In this document: piece after piece, positions 1 to 7,789 of the stretch
How the letters are laid out: every line of letters starts with the position of its first letter
How positions within the stretch are numbered: the stretch's first letter is position 1
Origin: Dehalococcoidia bacterium
GTDB taxonomy: Bacteria; Chloroflexota; Dehalococcoidia; Dehalococcoidales; RBG-16-60-22
Length of the DNA: 64,000 nt
Direction of reading: 5' to 3'
NCBI GenBank assembly: GCA_030615035.1
Contig: JAUXAC010000005.1
Span: forward strand, 4,892 to 68,891
Made by a program: the position numbers and the translations under genes
The notes under the pieces: model-generated
Told to the model about the DNA's origin: nothing
The model's database searches: none
Seen by the model: only the letters and a program-made list of their open reading frames with translations

Positions 1-54
1 GCACGTAATTTGATTCGGAACCTCATCTTGATTCTCAGGCTTTCCGGTTTTCAT
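1..54 (-). CDS. start of an unknown protein, cut by the window edge
   Basis: Eighteen open codons run off the left edge on the minus strand, beginning with the ATG that overlaps the stop of the upstream gene (ATGA). The 4-base overlap is the usual sign of translational coupling, so I treat it as a real gene start. The visible residues (MKTGKPENQDEVPNQ...) are polar and not recognisable. No function can be given. Confidence 0.45.
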   Translation of the reverse strand, partial: MKTGKPENQDEVPNQITC

Positions 55-302
55 TTCACCTCTGCTCTGTCTCCGGTATTACCTGACTGGTCTTCGAGCT
101 CGTAATCAATCCTCAATTCCAAGTCCCTGATGATTGTTTTTAAGCTCCGTTTAACATCGGTTAGCTTGGTTCCAGGCACAATCAATGTTAGAGTTCGGGC
201 ATTAGCCAGTGCTATTACCTCGCCAACCAGCCCTCCTTCGCGCAGCGCTTTGGCGATGTAGGCGAGTCCTGATTCTGAATCGATGCGAACTTTCGTCTTC
301 AT
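51..302 (-). CDS. small hypothetical protein, 83 aa
   Basis: An 83-residue soluble protein with mixed charge and no membrane segment, not recognised. A GAAGGG ribosome-binding site lies about 9 bases before the ATG, and the stop overlaps the start of the next gene by 4 bases, so the pair is probably an operon. The upstream neighbour, a large unknown gene, is divergent. Its position at the far side of the integrase from tRNA-Gly suggests it belongs to the same mobile element. The gene is believable from its SD and coupling; its function is unknown. Confidence 0.5.
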   Translation of the reverse strand: MKTKVRIDSESGLAYIAKALREGGLVGEVIALANARTLTLIVPGTKLTDVKRSLKTIIRDLELRIDYELEDQSGNTGDRAEVK

Positions 303-449
303 TAACGACCCTTCTATTTAATTTCTTTAGAAATTTAGAGTATACTGTGATTAAACCATGCGCCTCCTTGTGCCAAGTCAATCACCAAAAAGTGCTCGTT
401 TCGGCACACTTCTGAAATGGTAAAAGTGAGAGCAAATTGGGGGAGAGCC

Positions 450-1739
450 GTGAGTAAGTCTGAAGATTATCCGCCTGGGCTAACTCATAGAGGAAAAGAG
501 ATATTTATTGTCTTTGACGTTATAGATAATCGAGGGACGACCGTACGCGAAGCCCTAAAAGAGATATCTAAAAAACTGCATACCAAACCACCTCACAGAA
601 CGACAATTACGCCTGTGTTTAGGGTCGGCCTCGAACTCTTTAGGGAAGATTCTCTCATGTTGACCGATGAACGAATTGACGCGATCATAACGGAAACTCG
701 TTACGGCATCCCGCCCTCTAGAGTGGTAGAGTTGTATCGGCTATATCTACTTTGGAAGGCTTATCGACACAAGGAAATAGTGAATATAGACTTAGTATTA
801 TCAACATTGGAGGAAAGGCAGCTTAAGGTTTGGTTTCTACGTTTTTTGAAGCATTGGGATGAAAAGAAGATTGCCGAGAAACTAGGAGTCCCGCTCAGGG
901 ATGTCCAGCATGATAATAAAGAGATTGAGATTAAAGGGCAATTAGAAAGACATAAAACTAAGGAGGAGACCAAGATGGAACAAGAATCTATGTTGAACTT
1001 GCCCCCTTGGGTAAATCAAGCGCAGTGGGAGCATCTGGAGGGAAAAGAGCGACTAGATGAACGGGGAGGGCTGGATATAATCACCTACCCAAGTGGTCCT
1101 GGCATACGTCAACAACTGGAGTTGTTTGAAAATTGCTTTGCGGATATTAACCCTCGATACCACTCCTTTTGGCATCCTTTAGACGAAGCTGTGGTGACAC
1201 AATTGTGGGGTCATCTTCCGGATAAAGCTTTCTGGAGCAAAGTCGAGGATTATAGTGAAAAGGCTGGACAGTGTGAGGCTTTACTAGATGCGGCCTACGA
1301 GAGGTTTACCTCATCTGGAGAGGAACTGGCGCTACTGCAACCGTCTAGGGGTCCCACTCCCGATAAGTATATCACATCAGGATGGGCACGCCGGGTCTTA
1401 GTTCGGGCACTTAACCCGGAGCTTGGGTTCAGGGAGCCCGACAAATATTATCCCCGCGAGCTAAAGGAGGGCGACTTCATTCTTGAAGATGAGGAGATAA
1501 TCTATAGAGGGCCAGATACTGTGGCAGCAGAGCAAAGGCACCGTGAGCTCGTAAAGGGTTTCATCAACAGTGACAAGTTTCCTCCGATAGTCAATTTGAT
1601 GAAAGACCTCCGTAACCTGAGGCAGCAAATTCTTGCTCGCATAGGTCAATGCCTGCGCAGGAGGGAGTATTCCTTTAATTATTGCCCCGACTGCCCCGCG
1701 GACCAGGCTCGCAAGATGCTTGCCTCAAAAGAGGAATAA
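450..1739 (+). CDS. unknown protein with an HTH-like segment, about 429 aa
   Basis: The longest frame begins at an ATG at 417, but the GTG at 450 is preceded by a much better SD (GGGGGAG) and I prefer it. Roughly one third in, the segment KKIAEKLGVPLRDVQ looks like a sigma/recombinase-type helix-turn-helix, followed by a charged stretch. The C-terminus carries CPDCP, possibly a metal or redox pair. There is no signal peptide or membrane helix. The gene ends exactly where the convergent integrase ends (stops at 1739/1740). I do not recognise the family; context suggests cargo or an accessory gene of an integrated element. Confidence 0.6.
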   Translation: MSKSEDYPPGLTHRGKEIFIVFDVIDNRGTTVREALKEISKKLHTKPPHRTTITPVFRVGLELFREDSLMLTDERIDAIITETRYGIPPSRVVELYRLYLLWKAYRHKEIVNIDLVLSTLEERQLKVWFLRFLKHWDEKKIAEKLGVPLRDVQHDNKEIEIKGQLERHKTKEETKMEQESMLNLPPWVNQAQWEHLEGKERLDERGGLDIITYPSGPGIRQQLELFENCFADINPRYHSFWHPLDEAVVTQLWGHLPDKAFWSKVEDYSEKAGQCEALLDAAYERFTSSGEELALLQPSRGPTPDKYITSGWARRVLVRALNPELGFREPDKYYPRELKEGDFILEDEEIIYRGPDTVAAEQRHRELVKGFINSDKFPPIVNLMKDLRNLRQQILARIGQCLRRREYSFNYCPDCPADQARKMLASKEE

Positions 1740-2720
1740 TTACCCTAGTCCTAGCCCTTCTACCGGACTTGCCCCATTGCGATGGGCGGCGATCGCCTCT
1801 TCAGCCTTTAAGCCACGAGTGTACCGCCGGCTCATTTCCAATGACTCGTGTCGTAGGAATAATTGCAGCAGGAAAGAGTCATGGGCACCTTTAAGGTATT
1901 GAAGAGCGGCACTGTGGCGAAGCCGATGTACGCCACCAGGGCCATTGACACCGGCACGCTCTTTCAATCTATTGAACCAGCTAACTAATCCTTTAACCGA
2001 GAAGGCTCGCCCTTCTTCAGTAACCCACAACTGGTCTGTTTTTGCCCGGAGCTTTCTCTCTATAAGCCATGCCCACAGGGCTTTGGCTGTCTTGGGGGAA
2101 AATGGGGCAATGCCTATCTTGTTGCCTTTACCGAGAACTCGCACTCGCCTACTCTCAAGGTCAAGGTCGCTGAGCTTGAGATTTACCAACTCTGCCCGAC
2201 GCACACCCGAGTCTATGAAAAGCAGGAGCATGCCTTTGTTGCGGACGCCAGTGAAGTGAGCACCGGTCCTAATGTCCAGATCACACACTGCCAAAAGCCT
2301 TTTTAGTTCTTCAACGGTGTAACCTTCGATTGGCGGCGCGGGCGGTGGCTTGAAGTGGATAGTAGCTAAGGGACTAGATTCTAGATAACCTTCCTCAACT
2401 GTCCAGTTAAATAGTCGCCTCAGTGCCCGATAGTAAGGCCAAGCGGTGGATGGCTTCGCTTTCCTCACCCGCCTGGTGCCATTGCCGACACTGTGTTCAC
2501 AAGTCCTAGACCCGGCCCAGGATAAAAATTCCCTTATTCTATGTGTGTCTAGCGAGCTGAGGTCATCTGACCACCCTTTGTCCCGGGTGTAGCCTAAGAG
2601 GATACGAAGTTTGTCCCTGTAATACTCGATGGTTTGAGGGGCACGACCTTCAGCCTGGAGGGAAAACAGGAATCCCTCTGCCAAATCTTGTAGTCCAATT
2701 CTGCTGTCATTATGTCTCAC
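1740..2720 (-). CDS. tyrosine recombinase / integrase, 326 aa
   Basis: Site-specific DNA strand exchange by the phage-integrase family. The N-terminal half has a SAM-like core-binding domain (about residues 10-110, FLFSLQAEGRAPQTIEYY). The C-terminal half holds the catalytic set: Arg in SGVRRAELVNL, His-x-x-Arg in VHRLRHSA, a second His in LFLRHESLEMS, and the nucleophile Tyr in SRRYTRG. The start is a GTG with a weak SD; AAAG lies too close, so the exact start is uncertain. It is transcribed away from tRNA-Gly and starts about 130 bases from the tRNA 3' end, the usual layout of tRNA-targeting elements. It is distinct from the chromosomal XerC-like gene at 27.1 kb. Confidence 0.85.
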   Translation of the reverse strand: MRHNDSRIGLQDLAEGFLFSLQAEGRAPQTIEYYRDKLRILLGYTRDKGWSDDLSSLDTHRIREFLSWAGSRTCEHSVGNGTRRVRKAKPSTAWPYYRALRRLFNWTVEEGYLESSPLATIHFKPPPAPPIEGYTVEELKRLLAVCDLDIRTGAHFTGVRNKGMLLLFIDSGVRRAELVNLKLSDLDLESRRVRVLGKGNKIGIAPFSPKTAKALWAWLIERKLRAKTDQLWVTEEGRAFSVKGLVSWFNRLKERAGVNGPGGVHRLRHSAALQYLKGAHDSFLLQLFLRHESLEMSRRYTRGLKAEEAIAAHRNGASPVEGLGLG

Positions 2721-2743
2721 CTTTCATGATGGTCGGCCCTAAA

Positions 2744-2775
2744 TTCTTTATTTTCTTTATTTTATTCTTTATTTT
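2744..2775. repeat. three AT-rich direct repeats between integrase and tRNA-Gly
   Basis: The 11-mer TTCTTTATTTT occurs three times, starting at 2744, 2753 and 2765, within the gap between the integrase start and the tRNA. Directly repeated short motifs at this place could be recombinase arm-binding or excisionase sites, or could form the AT-rich upstream region of the integrase promoter. Confidence 0.4.
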
Positions 2776-2852
2776 TGACTTATGCAAGTTGTCGCTCCCA
2801 GCTATGCCCTAGCTTTGTCTTCTCAACCTAGGCAGGTAGTCGCCCAGCTTTG

Positions 2853-2928
2853 TGGAGCGGGAGACGGGGCTCGAACCCGCGACAACCTGCTTGGAAGGCA
2901 GGGACTCTGCCAACTGAGTTACTCCCGC
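2853..2928 (-). tRNA. tRNA-Gly (anticodon UCC)
   Basis: Cloverleaf on the minus strand: acceptor GCGGGAG pairs with CTCCCGC, the anticodon stem is CCTGC/GCAGG with loop CTTCCAA (anticodon TCC), and the T arm has GGTTCGAGCC. The discriminator is U and CCA is encoded (2853-2855). It has its own promoter upstream and is probably the attachment site of the adjacent integrase. Confidence 0.95.
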
Positions 2929-2940
2929 AAAACTGTATCC

Positions 2941-2969
2941 ATTTTAACCTTCTATCCATCCCCTGTCAA
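2941..2969 (-). promoter_or_regulatory. promoter of tRNA-Gly
   Basis: On the minus strand a perfect TTGACA (-35, 2964-2969) is separated by exactly 17 bases from TAAAAT (-10, 2941-2946). The predicted start lies a few bases before the mature tRNA. Confidence 0.75.
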
Positions 2970-3155
2970 AGGAAGCCTTTTTAGACTGCTTGAAACTTTT
3001 CGCCACTATTGTGTCAAAATTCATTGTGTTGGCTTTTCCCTACGCTAAAATTGCAAAAATAGCCTGACTCGCATTATGTCAAGTGTCCCCTGCCTGTGCT
3101 CAACTCACCACAAAACAAACTGAAACCCTCAGGTTATTTGACTGCTGGCAAAATA

Positions 3156-3184
3156 TTGACAATTGTCCATAAATATTTTATACT
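3156..3184 (+). promoter_or_regulatory. promoter of the HTH / polysaccharide operon
   Basis: The 309-base gap 2929-3237 holds the tRNA-Gly promoter on one side and this promoter on the other; I see nothing else in it. TTGACA (3156-3161), a 17-base spacer and TATACT (3179-3184) give a near-consensus sigma-70-type promoter. It reads into the small HTH gene and the glycosyltransferase that overlaps it. Confidence 0.75.
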
Positions 3185-3237
3185 CCTAACTGCTACACAA
3201 CATGAGACCTTGCCTAATACAGTCTTTGGGGGCTATA

Positions 3238-3441
3238 ATGGAACAGCTTAAGGAAAAGGTAAAGGAACTACGACAAAGGAGGGGCTGGGCGCAGGAAGAC
3301 TTGGCGAGAAAAATAGGAGTTAGTCTCTCTACGGTTCAACGTTGGGAGAAGAAAGGTGGTAAGCCAACCCGCCTCGCTCGTAGAGAGCTCAAGAAACTTT
3401 TCCAGGCAGCTGGAATTGATGACATGACTGAGGAAACATAA
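3238..3441 (+). CDS. small XRE-family HTH protein, 67 aa
   Basis: A one-domain DNA-binding protein: WAQEDLARKIGVSLSTVQRW is a clear Cro/CI-type helix-turn-helix covering roughly residues 18-37, followed by a basic helix. The longer frame starts at 3202, but the ATG at 3238 has a GGGGG SD at the right distance and gives the natural domain start. It overlaps the next gene by one base (TAATG), so it is co-expressed with the polysaccharide genes and is a candidate local regulator. No effector domain is present. Confidence 0.75.
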   Translation: MEQLKEKVKELRQRRGWAQEDLARKIGVSLSTVQRWEKKGGKPTRLARRELKKLFQAAGIDDMTEET

Positions 3442-4322
3442 TGGCTAAATCATCTCAACCTAGGGTTATTGCGGCTATGCCAGCCTATAATGAGGAAAGC
3501 TACATTGGCACACTGGTGCTTAAGGCGAAGCAACATGTAGATGAAGTTATCGTGGTTGACGATGGCAGCACAGATAGCACTTCTGAAATTGCCCGGCTTG
3601 CCGGGGCAACCGTGGTTCAACACACCAGAAACAAAGGTTATGGAGCCGCTGTCCAGAGTATATTAGCTGAAGCCAAGAAAAGAGCCCCCATCGCTCTTGT
3701 CCTCCTCGATGCTGATGCCCAGCACAATCCCAGCGAAATACCAAAGGCCATCAAACCCATTTTAGATGGATTTGACTTAGTCATCGGCTCCAGAGAGTTG
3801 CAAAAGCACAATATCCCAGTTTATCGCCGCATCGGACAGAAAATCCTCTTGTATTCAACTCACCTCCTCTCCGGGAAAAAACTCTCTGACTCTGAATCCG
3901 GATTCAGGGTTTTCTCCAAAAAAGCGATAAACGTGTTGGAGCTAAAAGAAAACGGAATGGCTGTGTCAGCCGAGACGATTGCCGAGGCTGAGGAAAAGGG
4001 TCTAAAAATTACCGAGGTTCCCATCTCTATTACATATACCAAGGACGGCTCAACCCTGAATCCAGTGGCGCACGGGATGGAAGTTTTCACTCGAATAATA
4101 GCCATGATTTCGGAGAGAAGGCCTCTCTTCTTCTTTGGGTTGAGTGGAGGCATCTTGTTAATTCTCGGCATTCTCGCTGGCAGCAGAGTGCTTCAGATTC
4201 TCTCTGCCAGTGGTGTGCTGCCAGTTGGCACTGCCCTAGTATCAGTACTCCTTTCTATTATTGGAGCATTCAGCCTATTCACTGGCATAATACTGCATGT
4301 ATTAGCAAGGAGAAGAAGCTGA
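3441..4322 (+). CDS. family 2 glycosyltransferase with two C-terminal membrane helices, 293 aa
   Basis: GT-A fold enzyme of the dolichol/polyprenyl-phosphate sugar synthase type. Seen: AMPAYNEES near residue 13, the nucleotide-binding VVDDGSTD (residues 39-45), the metal-binding DAD (90-92) in LLDADAQH, and the acceptor-loop motif SGFR after DSESGF. From about residue 228 two hydrophobic helices separated by a short loop anchor it in the membrane. It likely transfers a sugar from a nucleotide donor to a polyprenyl phosphate or lipid carrier at the cytoplasmic face. First enzyme of the polysaccharide locus; the exact sugar is unknown. Confidence 0.85.
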   Translation: MAKSSQPRVIAAMPAYNEESYIGTLVLKAKQHVDEVIVVDDGSTDSTSEIARLAGATVVQHTRNKGYGAAVQSILAEAKKRAPIALVLLDADAQHNPSEIPKAIKPILDGFDLVIGSRELQKHNIPVYRRIGQKILLYSTHLLSGKKLSDSESGFRVFSKKAINVLELKENGMAVSAETIAEAEEKGLKITEVPISITYTKDGSTLNPVAHGMEVFTRIIAMISERRPLFFFGLSGGILLILGILAGSRVLQILSASGVLPVGTALVSVLLSIIGAFSLFTGIILHVLARRRS

Positions 4323-4388
4323 GCTCTCATGATAGGGATAGGAAATGAGATAGTCTCTCAGTGTCACCGTGTAGAAGGAGAGCGATAG

Positions 4389-5462
4389 GTGAAGATTGCC
4401 ATAGTGCTGGGAACCCGACCTGAAATCATCAAAATGTCGCCGGTGGTAAGAGCACTAGAAGAAAGAAATGCTAATTTCCTTATCATTCACACTGGTCAGC
4501 ACTACTCCTATAATCTGGACAGAGTATTCTTTGAGCAGCTAAACCTGCCGCCAGTCAAATACAATTTGGAGGTTGGCTCAGGCTCTCATGCCGAGCAAAC
4601 AGCAAGGGCACTCATCGGCATTGAGAGGATTTTACAAGAAGAAAAGCCTGATATTGTTTTAGTCGAGGGCGATACTAACTCAGCGTTGGCTGGGGCTCTG
4701 GCCGCGGTAAAGCTCCACATAGAGGTGGGGCACGTTGAAGCCGGGTTAAGAAGCTACGACAGACAGATGCCCGAGGAAACTAATCGCATTCTTGCTGACC
4801 ATTGTTCCGATTTCTTATTTGCCCCCACCGAGAAGTCAAAGGCAATCCTGCTGGGTGAGGGCATTCCGGAAAAGAAGATATTTGTCACCGGTAACACTAT
4901 TGTTGACGCCGTCTGCCAGAATGTATTAGCCAGAGAAAAAAAAGATACCCTAAGCAGTCTGCATCTCAGCCCTAAAGAATACTTCTTGGTGACACTTCAC
5001 CGGCAGGGAAATGTTGATAACCGGGCAAGATTTGACCCTATTTTAGAAGGGCTTGATAGAGTGGCGACTAAATTCCACCAGCCAGTAATTTACCCGATCC
5101 ACCCTCGCTCTCGGAAAAGACTGAATGAGTTTGACCTTAAGTCGAAAAAAATTACTCTGATTGACCCTATAGACTTCCTGAATTTTCTTCAACTTGAGAG
5201 TAAAGCGAGACTTATCTTTACTGATTCTGGCGGCGTTCAAGAAGAGGCTTGTATCCTCGGTGTGCCCTGTGTCACCTTGCGAGACAATACGGAGAGACCA
5301 GAAACAATCGAGGTCGGCTCAAATATCCTAGCTGGTGCCTCCTCCAACAGAATACTCGAATGTACTGAGCTTATGCTCAATAGGAAAAATAACTGGGAAA
5401 ATCCTTTCGGGGATGGAACTGCGGGCAGAAGAATTGTTAAGATATTGGAGGAGAAGATATGA
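4389..5462 (+). CDS. wecB: UDP-N-acetylglucosamine 2-epimerase (non-hydrolysing), 357 aa
   Basis: Interconverts UDP-GlcNAc and UDP-ManNAc in the cytoplasm. The family features are complete: GTRPEIIKMSPV at the N-terminus, HTGQHY, EGDTNSALAGALAA, the active-site region HVEAGLRSYDRQMPEETNR and the UDP-binding TDSGGVQEEA near residue 280. Length is normal for WecB/MnaA. The start is GTG with AGGAGAGCGATAG upstream. Its product is the substrate of the nucleotide-sugar dehydrogenase encoded on the opposite strand at 9-10.3 kb, so the locus can probably make UDP-ManNAc uronic acid. It overlaps the next gene by 4 bases. Confidence 0.93.
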   Translation: MKIAIVLGTRPEIIKMSPVVRALEERNANFLIIHTGQHYSYNLDRVFFEQLNLPPVKYNLEVGSGSHAEQTARALIGIERILQEEKPDIVLVEGDTNSALAGALAAVKLHIEVGHVEAGLRSYDRQMPEETNRILADHCSDFLFAPTEKSKAILLGEGIPEKKIFVTGNTIVDAVCQNVLAREKKDTLSSLHLSPKEYFLVTLHRQGNVDNRARFDPILEGLDRVATKFHQPVIYPIHPRSRKRLNEFDLKSKKITLIDPIDFLNFLQLESKARLIFTDSGGVQEEACILGVPCVTLRDNTERPETIEVGSNILAGASSNRILECTELMLNRKNNWENPFGDGTAGRRIVKILEEKI

Positions 5463-6379
5463 AGATACTGGTAACCGGTGGACTGGGATTTATCGGCTCC
5501 AATCTTGTTCCTGAACTTATAAAAAGGAGACACGAGGTCTGGGTTTGTGACTTGGGACATTCGGAGGACTCAAACTACATCCGCTGCGATACCGGTAAAT
5601 ATCGTCATCTCGAGAGAATATTCGAACAGCACAATTTTGATTATGTCTATCATTTAGCTGCGGAATACGGGCGCTGGAATGGTGAAGATTATTATGAAAA
5701 TCTGTGGCTGACCAATACGATCGGCACCAAGAATATTATCCGACTTCAAGAGAGGAAACAGTTCAGAATGATATTCTTCAGCAGTGCCGAGGTCTACGGG
5801 GATTATGATGGGGTGTTGAGTGAGGATGTAATGGATAAGGTTCCCATAAAACAAATGAACGATTATGCCATGACCAAGTGGGTGGGGGAACTTCAGGCAT
5901 TAAACTCAGCCGCCATGTTTGGCACCAAAACAGTGAGGGTTCGCCCGGTCAATGCCTATGGACCCCACGAATACTACAGCCCATACCGTGGCGTAGTCCC
6001 CACCTTTATCTACAAAGCCTTGAAAGGCGAGCCCTACACCGTTTACCTCGGTCACAAGCGCATCTTCGACTATGTTGAGGACACCTGCCGTACCTTCGCT
6101 AATATTTTGGATAATTTCAAGCCCGGAGAAGCCTATAACATAGGTGGCAAAGAAGAATGGGAGCACGATATTAAATATGTCTCTGACCTCATCCTAGGGT
6201 ATCTCGGCAAGGACGACTCCATGGTTACTTACAAGGAAGCCGAGCCATTTACCACCAGGGTCAAACATATGGACTTTTCTAAGGCGAGAAAGGACTTAAA
6301 CCACGACCCCAAAGTCCCATTAGAAGAGGGGATACCAAAAACCATTGAGTGGATGAGGAAAGCCTATGACTTCGAGTAA
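5459..6379 (+). CDS. NAD-dependent sugar epimerase/dehydratase, 306 aa
   Basis: Extended short-chain dehydrogenase: Rossmann motif GGLGFIGSN (7-15), FFSSAEVYG (107-115) with the catalytic Ser, and the Tyr136-x3-Lys140 pair in NDYAMTKW. It acts on a nucleotide sugar; the substrate cannot be read from sequence. ATGA overlap with wecB shows coupling, and a B12-radical SAM gene follows after 6 bases. It is a different paralogue from the second epimerase at 10.3-11.2 kb. Confidence 0.85.
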   Translation: MKILVTGGLGFIGSNLVPELIKRRHEVWVCDLGHSEDSNYIRCDTGKYRHLERIFEQHNFDYVYHLAAEYGRWNGEDYYENLWLTNTIGTKNIIRLQERKQFRMIFFSSAEVYGDYDGVLSEDVMDKVPIKQMNDYAMTKWVGELQALNSAAMFGTKTVRVRPVNAYGPHEYYSPYRGVVPTFIYKALKGEPYTVYLGHKRIFDYVEDTCRTFANILDNFKPGEAYNIGGKEEWEHDIKYVSDLILGYLGKDDSMVTYKEAEPFTTRVKHMDFSKARKDLNHDPKVPLEEGIPKTIEWMRKAYDFE

Positions 6380-6385
6380 AGAATA

Positions 6386-7789
6386 ATGCTTAAAGTAACT
6401 TTGATAAACCCTGCCCAACCTACTAGATACCCACAGCCACCGGTTGGACTGGCCTTAATTGCCGCAATACTGGAAAGAGAAGGTTACCCGGTAACCATTT
6501 TGGATGCCAACGCTTTAGGGCTCCAGCCGGAAGAAGTGGTGCCACGGGTAACTGATGCCGATGTAGTTGGACTTACCGCCATGACGCCTACTGTGGGCAC
6601 GGCTATAGGTATTGCCCGCCACCTCAAGCAAGCTAATCCTGATTTAATCATTATCCTAGGCGGTACTCATGCTACATTGCTCCCCGAAGAAACATTAGCT
6701 ACAGCTCCTGAGATAGACGTAGTGGTCAAAGGAGAGGGTGAAGAGACTATCATCGAGCTATTGCAAGCGCTGGAGGATAAACAGCCGTTGGACAATATCT
6801 CCGGCATTAGCTACCGAACGAATGGTAAAATAATTAGCACCACTACTAGGTTTGCCAACGTTGATATGGATTCCCTGCCCTATCTTGCCTATCACTTATT
6901 ACCATTACGGAAATATAAACCACACCCTCCCCATGGTCGGGCTTTACCCTTTGCTGCTATCGTAACCAGTCGTGGCTGTCCCTATCACTGCGCCTATTGC
7001 TCAAAACCCATTTTCGGCAATAAATTCAGGGCACAGAGCCCGGAAAGAGTTGTTGAAGAAGTTGCTTATCTTAAGGGAAAATTTGCCATTAAAGAGATCG
7101 CTTTCTATGATGACGTTTTTACCTTAAATAAGAAGAGAGCCTACGCTATAGCTGATGGCATAATAAAAAAAGGATTAAGAGTTCACTGGACATGTGAGAC
7201 GAGGGTCAATCTGGTGGATAAAGAATTGTTACGCCGTATCAAGCAAGCCGGTAGCTATGCTATTGCTTATGGCATTGAATCTGCGTCACCGGAGATAATT
7301 AATACTCTCAATAAAGACATTACTCTGGAGCAAGTGGAAAAGGCAGTTCATGCAAGCAGTGAAGTTGGCTTACAAACCATAGGTTACTTTATGATTGGTT
7401 CCCCTGGCGAGAGTCCTGAGACTATTAGACAGACCATTCAATTCGCCAAGAAACTAAAACTTGATTTTGCCCAATTTAGTGTTACTATGCCCTTCCCTGG
7501 TACCGAACTATATGACTTATATTTAGCGACTGGGGGTGATAATATCCCCTGGGAAAATTTCGTTTATGCCGGGGCTGGCAGACAGATAATCCCTATAGGA
7601 AGCCAACTCAACAGTAGTGACCTTCAGTATTGGACGAGACGAGCTTACAAGGAGTTCTATCTCCGCCCCGCCTATTTATGGCAACGGATTCGACAGCTTA
7701 CTTCTATAGGTGAATTAAGGGTCAACCTTCAAGGTTTTGGCATGCTCCTGCGGAGTATCATCCCATCTCGTAAAAAGATAGCAACATGA
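6386..7789 (+). CDS. B12-binding radical SAM protein, 467 aa
   Basis: Two-domain enzyme: an N-terminal cobalamin-binding domain (about 1-140, with PPVGLALIAAILE and GGTHATLLPEE) and a radical SAM barrel with the [4Fe-4S] motif SRGCPYHCAYCSK, cysteines 198, 202 and 205. This class does C-methylation or other radical chemistry on unactivated carbons. Lying between a sugar epimerase and a glycosyltransferase, it may modify a sugar or lipid of the surface polymer, but that is inference. It overlaps the next gene by 4 bases. The DxHxxG signature typical of base-off B12 binding is not obvious, so cobalamin use is likely rather than certain. Confidence 0.85.
   Translation: MLKVTLINPAQPTRYPQPPVGLALIAAILEREGYPVTILDANALGLQPEEVVPRVTDADVVGLTAMTPTVGTAIGIARHLKQANPDLIIILGGTHATLLPEETLATAPEIDVVVKGEGEETIIELLQALEDKQPLDNISGISYRTNGKIISTTTRFANVDMDSLPYLAYHLLPLRKYKPHPPHGRALPFAAIVTSRGCPYHCAYCSKPIFGNKFRAQSPERVVEEVAYLKGKFAIKEIAFYDDVFTLNKKRAYAIADGIIKKGLRVHWTCETRVNLVDKELLRRIKQAGSYAIAYGIESASPEIINTLNKDITLEQVEKAVHASSEVGLQTIGYFMIGSPGESPETIRQTIQFAKKLKLDFAQFSVTMPFPGTELYDLYLATGGDNIPWENFVYAGAGRQIIPIGSQLNSSDLQYWTRRAYKEFYLRPAYLWQRIRQLTSIGELRVNLQGFGMLLRSIIPSRKKIAT

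Larger units (their letters stand above)
1..2855. mobile_element. probable right end of an integrated element next to tRNA-Gly
   Basis: A tyrosine recombinase gene lies immediately beyond the 3' end of tRNA-Gly(UCC), with unknown genes after it, and none of the housekeeping genes that fill the rest of the window. tRNA 3' ends are common integration sites for this recombinase family. I could not see a second copy of the tRNA 3' end, so the left boundary is outside the window or the element is a remnant. The boundary coordinate at the right is inferred from the tRNA end. Confidence 0.4.

Noticed and set aside
209..415. 68-codon open frame opposite the small hypothetical gene
   Set aside because: It overlaps the 83-aa gene that has a good SD and coupling, and has no SD of its own.
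1740..2720. second xerC/xerD chromosomal recombinase
   Set aside because: Its position at a tRNA 3' end and its divergent sequence favour an element-borne integrase; the chromosomal XerC is at 27.1 kb.
2744..2775. short CRISPR-like array
   Set aside because: Repeats are 11 bases, overlapping, AT-only and without spacers of constant length.
2782..3048. 88-codon open frame
   Set aside because: It runs through tRNA-Gly and its promoter; not coding.
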